From JABMPO01 sp964539785 (lineage in GTDB: Bacteria > Fidelibacterota > Marinisomatia > Marinisomatales > TCS56): a stretch of 24,502 bases of DNA. Position 1 is the first letter of the stretch, and every line of letters starts with the position of its first letter. Position numbers and translations under genes: made by a program. The notes under the pieces were generated by a model, which saw only the letters and a program-made list of their open reading frames with translations, had not been told where the DNA came from and searched no databases. Positions 1 to 7,651 of the stretch are shown here, one piece after another. Location of the stretch: the NCBI GenBank assembly GCA_964539785.1, contig CAZIJQ010000036.1, positions 1 through 24,502 of the forward strand, written 5' to 3'.

Positions 1-2
1 AG

Positions 3-53
3 AACATTACCAATGTTTTGCCCGCCGGCAAAGAGGAACATAGATATCGTTAG
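3..53 (+). CDS. possible 3' end of an upstream gene
   Basis: Frame 3 is open from the window edge and stops at TAG 51-53, giving a 16-residue tail ending in EEHRYR. The stop lies 18 nt before the TTG start of the next gene, as in an operon. The fragment is too short to identify and could be chance. Confidence 0.2.
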   Translation, partial: NITNVLPAGKEEHRYR

Positions 54-71
54 AAAGAAAGTGAGACCGAT

Positions 72-1202
72 TTGAGTAGAATAGTAGTTCTGGGCTGTGG
101 AGCAGTGGGAAGGCACATTGCCATTGATCTATGTAAGAATCCTGGCTACGAAGTCATCTCGGTGGATGTTAACCGGGAGATCCTGGAGCACCTGGCCCAC
201 GAATATCCAATCCAGATCCGTGTTGAGGACCTTTCCACTGAGGAAGGAGTCTATCGGAGTGTTGAAGACGCGGATATTGTGATTGGCACTTTACCCGGTT
301 TCATGGGCTACGCAATGCTCGAAAGGGTCATTCGTGCGGGCAAGAACATCGTGGACATCTCATACTTCCAAGAGGATCCGTTCAGCCTAGACGAGCTGGC
401 GAAAGAGAAAAAAGTGATTGCGGTAGTAGACTGTGGAGTGGTGCCTGGCATGGCCAACATCATTCTCGGTGATCATGCACGAAAAATGGAGGTTAATCGC
501 TACCAGTGCTACGTGGGTGGAATTCCCAAGTCGAAGAATGTGCCTTTTGAGTATAAATCGCCATTTCCTGTCCTCGAGGTACTATAGGAGTATGCTGACA
601 CCGGCAGGATAGTTGAGAATGGTAAGGTGGTCGTAAAACCGATGCTCTCCGAAACCTTGACGATTGATATAGATAAGGTCGGCACCCTAGCATGTCTCAA
701 CTCTGATGGACTCAGAACTCTGATCCGCACAATGGACATCCCCAACATGTTTGAGAAGACCCTTCGTTACCCTGGACACGCAGATCAAATGCGCATCTTC
801 ATGGATACAGGATTCTTCAACATGAACCCTATTCAGGTGATGGGTGCTTCGGTGCGGCCGATAGATGTAACCGCAACATTGCTCTCCCCATATTGGAAAT
901 ACGAACCAGGCGAGGCTGATCTCACTGTCATGAGATTGATAATTTCTGGTGTGGAGGACGGGAAACGGGTGATATTCACATACGACATGTGTGATGAATA
1001 CGATCCCACGACAGGGGCTCTCTCAATGGCAAGGACGACAGGGTACACCTGTACTGCGGTCACTCGGTTGGTGCTTGAAGGTGGTTATTCACAAATAGGG
1101 ATCAGTCCTCCCGAGTTCGTTGGTCGAGTTGAAGGGTGCTGGGAACGTGTAAGGAGATATTTGGAAGAGCGTGGTGTTCATTGCAGGACACAACGGTCGT
1201 GA
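72..1202 (+). pseudogene. saccharopine dehydrogenase / lysine 6-dehydrogenase-like gene interrupted by an in-frame TAG
   Basis: This is an NAD(P)-dependent amino-acid dehydrogenase of the saccharopine dehydrogenase family, of the short (about 380 residue) kind that includes lysine 6-dehydrogenase. The TTG start at 72 is followed at once by a Rossmann strand with GCGAVG (residues 8-13). VVDCGVVPGM near residue 118 and VGGIPKS near residue 148 are family-typical. The frame reaches TAG at 585-587 and then continues in the same frame with EYADTGRIVENG and GTLACLNSDGLRTL through to TGA at 1200-1202. Without the stop the product would be about 376 residues, the expected length. Relatives usually have two acidic residues before the Tyr, so the TAG may be a changed GAG. 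Base composition is visibly richer in G+C than in most later genes. As it stands only the NAD-binding half could be made, so I call it a pseudogene or a sequencing error. The family call is firm; the substrate is not known. Confidence 0.75.
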
Positions 1203-1218
1203 TTCACAAGGCGATTAA

Positions 1219-1425
1219 TGGGGGCACGTGGATATTGTTGGTAGAACAAACTATGACTATGTCCGATTTGAATTGAAATGATTGTCAAATCCTTATTCAG
1301 ATGACTACTCGGATTATACCATTTTCAAATCTGATCATGATATGGTTTTAGAGCTTGAAACAGGAATTTTCAATAAGATATCCGGGCTGGTGGATTACTC
1401 GGAACCCTGGCACGTGTTAAAATAA
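1219..1425 (+). pseudogene. possible coding remnant with an in-frame TGA
   Basis: Between the dehydrogenase-like gene and cstA, one frame reads WGHVDIVGRTNYDYVRFELK, then TGA at 1279-1281, then about 47 residues ending SEPWHVLK before TAA at 1423-1425. The composition (many Asp, Tyr, Phe and Trp, no further stop) looks protein-like, and a TTG follows the TGA directly. I do not recognise a family. It could be the tail of a decayed gene or chance. The other apparent start here, GTG at 1199 overlapping the previous stop, gives only 25 codons. Confidence 0.22.
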
Positions 1426-1441
1426 TTTCTAATCAGGTAGG

Positions 1442-3148
1442 TTAAGCAATATTATTGATTGATTTCGCCTTCTTGAAGGCTAATATACTTTCGATTATCA
1501 TCCAGATTTCCAACATCAATAAAAATAAGCCAATCGAAAACAACAGCCAGTTACCGGTCGTGAAAAATTGGTCGAGATTGATCAGCATGGCCCAGCCGGT
1601 CATTAATATCATGAAAATCATAGGAATTGCCGAGTAAACCGGATTCTGATTATTGCGTGATAAATAGATTGTGATCACCAGCAGTGCCAGACCCGCCAGT
1701 AATTGGTTTACTGTTCCGAACAGGGGCCAGAGAATCAATGCACCTTTGCCGGTGCCGTTATAAAATGCGAGGATAAAGGCCGATACTATGGCAATCGTGG
1801 TGGCAGAATATTTGTTGATATATTTTCGAATCTGGAAAGCGCCAGCTAATTCGCTGACCACATAGCGCTGGATCCGGGTTGCGGAATCCATGGTGGTGGC
1901 GGCAAATGAGACGATAAATACGCCCATGATGGCGATGGTGATATTTTCAGGGATTCCAAGGCTGGCAATCATGTTGGCCGATCCGGATACAAAAGCCTGT
2001 AATTTTGCCGCCAGTCCGCTGGCAGCAGCCCAACTGGAATAATGATTCGTAAACGCAGATGTGCCGGTCAACAAACTGCCATCATTAGCGGTCATTCCCA
2101 ACCCGATGCCAGCTCCCACCGCAATAATGACCAGGGTTGATAAACTGCCTTCCATCAACATTCCGCCAAAACCAATGTACTGCGAATCCTTTTCGGATTT
2201 GCATTGCTTGGACGATGTACCGGAACTGATCAAACTGTGAAAACCGGAAATGGCACCACAGGCAATCACGACAAACAGAAAGGGCATGATCGGTGGCGCA
2301 CCGCTGGGATTAAGATTAATAGCCGGTGCGACCATGTCAGGTCGTACGACAAATAGACTGATCATTAATAAGGCCATGGCGATGAACAATTGATGTGAAT
2401 TGATGTAATCGCGGGGCTGGAGCAAAATCTGGACCGGCAGGGTGGAGGCTATAAACGCATAAATTAATAGAATTATTATCCAGATAATCAGGGGCGATAT
2501 ACCTAAAACCGACGGTAGTGAGATCGGCAGAATAGTGCCAATTACTACAAAAATGTACATCAGGATTACCGCGATGATTCCCCATTTGACATAACTGTGT
2601 CTCTTATGATAAACCATATATCCCAGCATGATTGCAATAGGAATTTCGATCCATACCGGAATCACCGCTACTGGGTACAGATCGAATAGTAAGGCGATAA
2701 TTAAGGCGAATACTGCAATAACGATCCACAATTCGAAGAAAATAATTAATAAGAATAATTTTCTGACCCGGGGATTTATTAATTCGGCGGTGATGTCACC
2801 GATTGATCGACCACGATTTCTGAGCGAAATGACTAACGATCCAAAATCATGAATTGCGCCCATTAAAATCGATCCCAGGAACACCCACAATACTGCCGGG
2901 ACCCAACCCCAGATTATAGCTATGGCCGGTCCTACAATCGGACCAAGACCGGCAATCGAGGTAAAATGATGCCCGAATAACACTTGTTTATCGGTAGGCA
3001 CAAAATCGCTGTCGTCGCGCAGCTCTTCACTGGGGCAGATGGCTGAAGGATCGATTTTAAAAATTTTCTTTGCCAGAAATTTCCCATACGTGCGATAGGC
3101 AATGAAATATCCGGAAAATACTAAAACAGCTAATAGCAGGGAATTCAC
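1442..3148 (-). CDS. cstA: carbon starvation protein CstA-family transporter
   Basis: Multi-pass inner-membrane transporter of the CstA family (568 residues), known in other bacteria for uptake of peptides or pyruvate during carbon limitation. The N-terminal portion has the family layout: an early membrane helix, then AYRTYGKFLAKKIF, SDFVPTDKQVLFGHHFTSIAG (residues about 48-68) and GPIVGPAIA, then a long run of hydrophobic segments. ISSGTSSKQC near residue 310 and SFAATTMDSATRIQRY near residue 412 are also typical. It is shorter than E. coli CstA (about 700 residues) and matches the short form of many other phyla. The start is GTG at 3146-3148, preceded by AAGGT at a workable distance. It is divergent from the Tat-exported gene at 3339, with about 190 nt between them. 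No two-component partner of the BtsSR type lies beside it. Family assignment is strong; the substrate is inferred. Confidence 0.92.
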   Translation of the reverse strand: MNSLLLAVLVFSGYFIAYRTYGKFLAKKIFKIDPSAICPSEELRDDSDFVPTDKQVLFGHHFTSIAGLGPIVGPAIAIIWGWVPAVLWVFLGSILMGAIHDFGSLVISLRNRGRSIGDITAELINPRVRKLFLLIIFFELWIVIAVFALIIALLFDLYPVAVIPVWIEIPIAIMLGYMVYHKRHSYVKWGIIAVILMYIFVVIGTILPISLPSVLGISPLIIWIIILLIYAFIASTLPVQILLQPRDYINSHQLFIAMALLMISLFVVRPDMVAPAINLNPSGAPPIMPFLFVVIACGAISGFHSLISSGTSSKQCKSEKDSQYIGFGGMLMEGSLSTLVIIAVGAGIGLGMTANDGSLLTGTSAFTNHYSSWAAASGLAAKLQAFVSGSANMIASLGIPENITIAIMGVFIVSFAATTMDSATRIQRYVVSELAGAFQIRKYINKYSATTIAIVSAFILAFYNGTGKGALILWPLFGTVNQLLAGLALLVITIYLSRNNQNPVYSAIPMIFMILMTGWAMLINLDQFFTTGNWLLFSIGLFLLMLEIWMIIESILAFKKAKSINNIA

Positions 3149-3237
3149 AAAGGTACCTTAGTTATTCATTTCAATTGGGATTGATTGCTCTCTGTCAGGC
3201 TAAAATATCGGTCTTTTTCTGGAAAAATTAAAAGGGT

Positions 3238-3243
3238 ATTATA
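3238..3243 (-). promoter_or_regulatory. candidate -10 box for cstA
   Basis: On the minus strand this is a perfect TATAAT, about 90 nt before the GTG start of cstA. No good -35 box stands at the usual distance, so this is a weak prediction. Confidence 0.22.
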
Positions 3244-3338
3244 GTCGCAATGCAGGCTATTATTTCATAATTTGGTATTGATTTAGTTGCAAAAATTTGT
3301 GAGAATAAATATCTAAAATCATCTGAGGCTAATATTTC

Positions 3339-5714
3339 ATGGAAGCTAAACAAATTATACCGACAAATTTTAACCGCAGAAAATTTCTCAAACAGGCTAG
3401 TACTATCGCTTCCGGGCTGTTGGTTTGTCCGCTTTTCTCCAATGATTTAATGCAACGCGCCCGGTTTTGGGAAGACGAGGGCACATTGCCAGATTTAGCC
3501 AATTGTAAAGATTTTATGTCGGATATTTCTTTCGATCTACCGCGCGCCTGCAACGCCTGTCATCCGGCATTAACCTATATTCAAGATGGTCGTTTGTTTT
3601 TAACCTGGACGGAACATGATTCCCAGACCGAGGATTTATACGGTTGCTATTGCACTTTTGATGGAAATTTTGATCAACCGGTCAAATTAAGCTCGGAAGG
3701 TCAAATAAATTCACGATCAAGGGTATTCTCAACTCAAACTGGATTATACATTTTCTGGGTCACCGGGTACGGCGCCCACAGACACCTGGTATACCGACAA
3801 TTGAATGGCGCTAGTTTTTCTGACATCAATTTGATTACTGAAAATGAATCGGCAGTTTCTTTTCCGGCAATCACCCAGGTTGAAAATAATGTTTTTTCAA
3901 TTGTTTGGCAGGAAGTCAACGGAAAAAATATCTTAATAAAATATAGAGGACTAAATAATTCTCAACTTGACCGAGGGATCATCATATCAGATCCGGAGAT
4001 CAATTCATACCATCCGGCAATTGCCGGAAATGGTGGAAAAATTTACGTCAGCTATGAAGAATACCAGTCCAAGAATGGTTTTCAAATTGTATTGAAAGAG
4101 CTACACAATACTTCAATAATCAATTCCTATCAGGTAACCCACAGCGGCGCCCACAACCTTTTTCCATCCCTGGCATTTGATCAGAATCAGCAATTGTGGA
4201 TTGCTTATCAAAGTAATCGCTGCAAAAAGACCGGCTGGGATGTGCCGCGTTGGATATATCTAAAAACATTGAAGAAAAACAAAATTTATTCTTACGATGG
4301 AAGTATTCCGGGATTGAATCTTGATAAAAAATCTACCGATCAAAGTATGGAATTCCCCCATTTGACCAGCACGAATGACGGCAGACTGGTCCTGCTGGGA
4401 CGGCCATCGCATAATTTTGCAGTCCAAAGTCAGCTGTCGACCGGTCTTTCCGTGCCCTACAGATTCCCAAACGATGGTTGGGGAGGGCGGGGGCAATGGG
4501 TCGATACCGTAGCTGTCGCTCAATCCCTATGGACAATTCGGCGTGATCTGCGTAAAATTATTCTTCAGAAACTTGAATTTGAGCCGTTGCCGCAAAAAGT
4601 ACAATCGATTCCTGTTAAGTTAAACCGAGGCGCTACAACCAAGATCAGTGATCACATGTATAGTCGCTACGATTTTCCGCAAATTCAAGACCGGAATATT
4701 TATTTCGGCGATTTGCATCATCATAGCGGCTACTCGGATGGTACTGGCGACCCGGACGAATTTTATGCCCGATCCCGCGATTTATTAGGTGATGATTTTG
4801 CAGCGCTGACGGATCATGATCATTTTATCGGGAAGCCATTGCAGCCATTTGACTGGCAGTCCATGATCGATTGCGCCGGGTTTCATAATGAATCTGGAAG
4901 TTTTGTTACTTTCAATAGTTTTGAATGGACAACTGCTCGCTATCCCAAAGGAGCCGGCCATAAAAACATCTATTCGATTGATGATAATCTGCCCATGCTT
5001 GACCACACGATCGATGGAAATCGCAGTACAATTGAAATATTTGAGAAGTTGGCGGAATATGATGCCATTGCAGTACCGCATCATACCGGCTGGACGGGAA
5101 CCGATTGGGAAAATGCTGATGAGGAATTGCAACCGGTAGTTGAAATAATTTCAAATCATGGTTCCTTTGAATTCATGGGGAATAAACCGCTGAAGCACCG
5201 CGGTGGTATGGTTGGACATTTTTTACAAGATGGTCTGGCCCGGGGATTAAAATTCGGGTTTATCGGCGGCAGCGATTCTCATGGTCTTATCTGGCATCAT
5301 GGTGTAGGTTATAAAAGAAATTGTTACCGAACCGGTTTAACCGCCATAATAGCGCCGGAGCTGACCAGGGGAGTGCTATTTCAAGCATTGAAGCAACGTA
5401 ATTGTTATGCCACATCCGGAATAAAATTATTTCTGCGGGTCGAATTGGAGGATAAAATCCCCGGGGATACTATCCAACTGGATCACCCGCCTAAATTTGT
5501 CATTGAGTGTATTTCGCCGGAACACTTGTATTATATTACAATTGTAAGGAATAATATTGATTATTATCATTATGGTGGCGAGGGATTTCGTTCGTTGATA
5601 AGATTTGAAGATAGTAAACCCATAGCAGGCGATTCATATTATTATGTCAGAGTAGTTACCCGTGCCGGGAACATGGCCTGGAGCAGTCCTATCTGGGTGA
5701 CAATGAGCGGTTAG
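3339..5714 (+). CDS. Tat-exported beta-propeller protein with C-terminal PHP/DUF3604 metallohydrolase domain
   Basis: Large (791 residues) secreted protein. Residues 12-35 form a twin-arginine signal: NRRKFLKQAS followed by a hydrophobic run, which predicts folded, probably metal-loaded, export. Residues about 60-430 hold repeated blade-like units (an aromatic strand followed by Trp-rich strands, for example YIFWVTG, FSIVWQE, IYVSYEE and LWIAYQS), suggesting a BNR/sialidase-like propeller. From about residue 452 comes a PHP-superfamily domain of the DUF3604 type, with metal motifs FGDLHHHSGYSDG, ALTDHDHF (about 487-494), VPHHTGW (about 579) and GGSDSHG (about 642). PHP domains bind two or three metals and act mostly as phosphoesterases or related hydrolases; the substrate here is unknown. 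The start is ATG without a strong ribosome site. It stands alone, divergent from cstA. The PHP motifs are clear; the propeller is inferred from strand pattern. Confidence 0.85.
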   Translation: MEAKQIIPTNFNRRKFLKQASTIASGLLVCPLFSNDLMQRARFWEDEGTLPDLANCKDFMSDISFDLPRACNACHPALTYIQDGRLFLTWTEHDSQTEDLYGCYCTFDGNFDQPVKLSSEGQINSRSRVFSTQTGLYIFWVTGYGAHRHLVYRQLNGASFSDINLITENESAVSFPAITQVENNVFSIVWQEVNGKNILIKYRGLNNSQLDRGIIISDPEINSYHPAIAGNGGKIYVSYEEYQSKNGFQIVLKELHNTSIINSYQVTHSGAHNLFPSLAFDQNQQLWIAYQSNRCKKTGWDVPRWIYLKTLKKNKIYSYDGSIPGLNLDKKSTDQSMEFPHLTSTNDGRLVLLGRPSHNFAVQSQLSTGLSVPYRFPNDGWGGRGQWVDTVAVAQSLWTIRRDLRKIILQKLEFEPLPQKVQSIPVKLNRGATTKISDHMYSRYDFPQIQDRNIYFGDLHHHSGYSDGTGDPDEFYARSRDLLGDDFAALTDHDHFIGKPLQPFDWQSMIDCAGFHNESGSFVTFNSFEWTTARYPKGAGHKNIYSIDDNLPMLDHTIDGNRSTIEIFEKLAEYDAIAVPHHTGWTGTDWENADEELQPVVEIISNHGSFEFMGNKPLKHRGGMVGHFLQDGLARGLKFGFIGGSDSHGLIWHHGVGYKRNCYRTGLTAIIAPELTRGVLFQALKQRNCYATSGIKLFLRVELEDKIPGDTIQLDHPPKFVIECISPEHLYYITIVRNNIDYYHYGGEGFRSLIRFEDSKPIAGDSYYYVRVVTRAGNMAWSSPIWVTMSG

Positions 5715-5820
5715 ATAAACTACCACAATCATAATTTAAATTGATTCCCTTCAGTTTGGGTTGAGGAGTTTCATTAAAGAAGTTGGAATTCTATGATTTT
5801 AATTGTCATAAACGCTTGAA

Positions 5821-5841
5821 ATTAAAACATTGTGTTTTAAT
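5821..5841. repeat. perfect 9-bp inverted repeat upstream of the cold-shock gene
   Basis: ATTAAAACA and TGTTTTAAT flank a three-base TTG loop. No T-run follows on the plus strand, so it is not a normal terminator. It lies 150 nt before the cold-shock ATG and about 100 nt after the DUF3604 stop, and could be an operator or an RNA hairpin. Confidence 0.4.
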
Positions 5842-5909
5842 CAAAGGTGCTTTTAAATTCCGCCGTTTATCTGATGTGGTTCAATAGAGATTAGATCAAT
5901 TGAAATAAT

Positions 5910-5915
5910 TATAAT
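5910..5915 (+). promoter_or_regulatory. candidate -10 box for the cold-shock gene
   Basis: A perfect TATAAT in an A+T-rich stretch, about 75 nt before the ATG. It would give a long 5' leader, which is usual for cold-shock genes. No convincing -35 box was found 17 nt upstream. Confidence 0.28.
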
Positions 5916-5990
5916 ATTTTAAGCGATAATATCTTTTTCCCCGCAATAGTTAAGACAGAATAGTTAAATAAATACATTGGAGTTTTAAAA

Positions 5991-6200
5991 ATGTCAGAAC
6001 GTATGGCTGGAACCGTTAAATGGTTCAATGATAAAAAAGGTTTTGGATTCATCAAACGCGATGGAGGCGATGATCTTTTTGTTCATTTCAACTCAATCGA
6101 AGGCGATGGCTTTCGAACGTTAAAAGAAAATGATAAAGTCGAATTTGAAGTTGTTACAACCGCCAAAGGCGAAGCTGCTTCAAAAGTGACTGTCGTTTAG
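5991..6200 (+). CDS. csp: CspA-family cold-shock protein
   Basis: Small (69 residues) single-domain cold-shock protein, an OB-fold nucleic-acid chaperone of the cytoplasm that melts RNA structure at low temperature or in stationary phase. GTVKWFNDKKGFGFI holds RNP1 (KGFGFI), and DLFVHF is RNP2; the C-terminal strand ends in SKVTVV. Length and motifs match the family throughout. The start is ATG at 5991, preceded by GGAG (5979-5982) eight bases away, one of the clearer ribosome sites in the window. The second Met, five codons in, is a less likely start. It is monocistronic, with an untranslated leader that may be structured and a strong terminator downstream. Confidence 0.96.
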   Translation: MSERMAGTVKWFNDKKGFGFIKRDGGDDLFVHFNSIEGDGFRTLKENDKVEFEVVTTAKGEAASKVTVV

Positions 6201-6215
6201 TACCATTAAATGGTA
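6201..6215 (+). repeat. short stem-loop directly after the cold-shock stop codon
   Basis: TACCAT and ATGGTA pair around a TAA loop immediately after the TAG stop. It has no T-run and may stabilise the 3' end of the messenger ahead of the real terminator. Confidence 0.3.
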
Positions 6216-6264
6216 TCTGTGCTTTAATTATTGCATTAAGTAAATAAATTTAAAGTACAAATCA

Positions 6265-6296
6265 AGAGGACATCAATTTGGTGTCCTCTTTTTTTT
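6265..6296 (+). terminator. intrinsic terminator of the cold-shock gene
   Basis: A ten-base stem (AGAGGACATC with GGTGTCCTCT, one G-T wobble) closes a five-base AATTT loop and is followed directly by eight T residues (6289-6296). It lies 65 nt after the csp stop codon, in the right orientation. Confidence 0.93.
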
Positions 6297-6422
6297 CTAT
6301 TTATTCTAAATAATGAAATGTAGTTAAATTGCTGGCAGGGTTGCTTAAAAATTAAGCCGAACGACTATTTCTAGAGTTAATATCCGCTTGCAAGACAATA
6401 GACCTGATAATATGAATACCTG

Positions 6423-7646
6423 ATGAATGTAAAAAAATACAGTTATATCGTCACATTAATATTCTTATTCAGTTATGGTAGCGCTTGTAATATGCTGGCC
6501 GTAATTGCTACCGGTGATTCAATTATTATTAGTACTGACCAAACCGTCAATGATGATTTTGCTCTGATCCTGGATGAATTTCGTGATCAGGGTGGAGGTT
6601 TTAATGACGGTTGGTCCATGTTATACTATAACGATATTATAATTCCGGCATCTGAACAAATTGCTCGATCCGCTGTATCAACTCAGCAATCCCCGGCGCT
6701 ATATGATAGTATTATGGCAGAAATAAATAATGTTCAGAATTCGGCCCGGCAAATATTGGGTCATTTGAGAATCGGTACATCAGGAGCTTTGAATATTCCC
6801 AATCCCCATCCATTTTTACTGGATCTAAATGGACGAACATTTTCATTCATTCACAATGGAACATTGTCAAAAGCTGAATTGCTGGCGCTTTTAACTGATA
6901 ATGGCAATGATTATGCTTGGCTGGACTTGCATCCACCAGACAGCTATGGTAATGGAGATTGGGAAACAACCGGCTGGGATTATGTAGTCGATTCGGAATT
7001 ATTATTTTTATGGATAATGAAGAATATTGTTGATTCAAATTTTGATATTATTAACGGGTTGCAACAGTCTCTAAACTTGTTGGCCGCTGTAATAAACAGT
7101 CCTTTCCAAAAAAACTTTATCTTCAGTGATGGAATAAATCTGTATTTGCATGGCAATGAGAATGCCCTGTTTTACTCGACTGGTGCAATTTATGATGACG
7201 CGAATACAAATTATCCACGTTATGTAATGAGCGAATATCCTGCAAATGGACCAACTGATGCTTTGGAATGGCAATCAATCCCGGAGAATTCCATTATCAA
7301 AATAGGCCCTGATGCGGTCGAAAATTATTTCTTACCAACTGTGTCACCTGAAAATGAAAGCCAGCCTGTATCAATCAGCCTGCTACCGAATTATCCCAAT
7401 CCGTTCAATTCACGAACAATGATTACCTTTGAAGTAGCGGAATCCGTGAATTACCGCCTGCTTATTTATGATCTAACAGGAAATTATATCAATACTCTCA
7501 GTGCCGGGAATGCAGTAATTGGTAAATATGGAATTCCCTGGGACGGAAGAGATGCGAATAATAATCTGGTGGCGTCTGGCAGCTATTTTTACCTGCTGAT
7601 TACACCAAGTTACAACATTGCCAAAAAAATGCAATTGATTAAGTAG
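6423..7646 (+). CDS. exported class II glutamine amidotransferase-like protein with C-terminal sorting domain
   Basis: Secreted member of the YafJ/EgtC-type class II glutamine amidotransferase (Ntn-hydrolase) fold. Residues 1-21 are a signal peptide ending GSA, and the next residue, Cys22, begins CNMLAV, which corresponds to the MCxLL start of cytoplasmic relatives, where Cys is the nucleophile. Other family landmarks are present in order: GGGFNDGW (57-64), GHLRIGTSG (113-121), NPHPF (127-131), FIHNGTLS (142-149) and DSELLFLWI (190-198). Residues about 318-407 form a FlgD-like/type IX-style sorting domain beginning LLPNYPNPFNS and ending KKMQLIK. Removal of the signal peptide would expose the catalytic Cys, as removal of Met does in relatives. 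A lipobox reading (GSAC) is weaker because -3 is Gly. No clear ribosome site precedes the ATG. It is followed after 5 nt by another sorted enzyme. The fold is well supported; the substrate is unknown. Confidence 0.8.
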   Translation: MNVKKYSYIVTLIFLFSYGSACNMLAVIATGDSIIISTDQTVNDDFALILDEFRDQGGGFNDGWSMLYYNDIIIPASEQIARSAVSTQQSPALYDSIMAEINNVQNSARQILGHLRIGTSGALNIPNPHPFLLDLNGRTFSFIHNGTLSKAELLALLTDNGNDYAWLDLHPPDSYGNGDWETTGWDYVVDSELLFLWIMKNIVDSNFDIINGLQQSLNLLAAVINSPFQKNFIFSDGINLYLHGNENALFYSTGAIYDDANTNYPRYVMSEYPANGPTDALEWQSIPENSIIKIGPDAVENYFLPTVSPENESQPVSISLLPNYPNPFNSRTMITFEVAESVNYRLLIYDLTGNYINTLSAGNAVIGKYGIPWDGRDANNNLVASGSYFYLLITPSYNIAKKMQLIK

Positions 7647-7651
7647 ACCAT

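Noticed and set aside
585..587. TAG as pyrrolysine or a selenocysteine-like recoding site
   Set aside because: The family has no such residue at this place, TAG ends many intact genes here, and no recoding element was seen nearby.
833..1063. Open frame on the minus strand inside the dehydrogenase-like gene
   Set aside because: It lies antisense to a clearly recognisable family sequence and has no family signal of its own.
4785..5154. Several open frames overlapping the PHP domain
   Set aside because: They sit opposite or out of phase with the conserved metal motifs and look like shadows.
6201..6215. Stem-loop after the cold-shock stop as the terminator
   Set aside because: It has a weak A+T stem and no T-run; the 6265-6296 hairpin fits far better.
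6388..6416. TTGCAA-N17-TATGAA as a promoter for the amidotransferase gene
   Set aside because: The -10 match is poor and transcription would begin at the start codon; possible but not supported.
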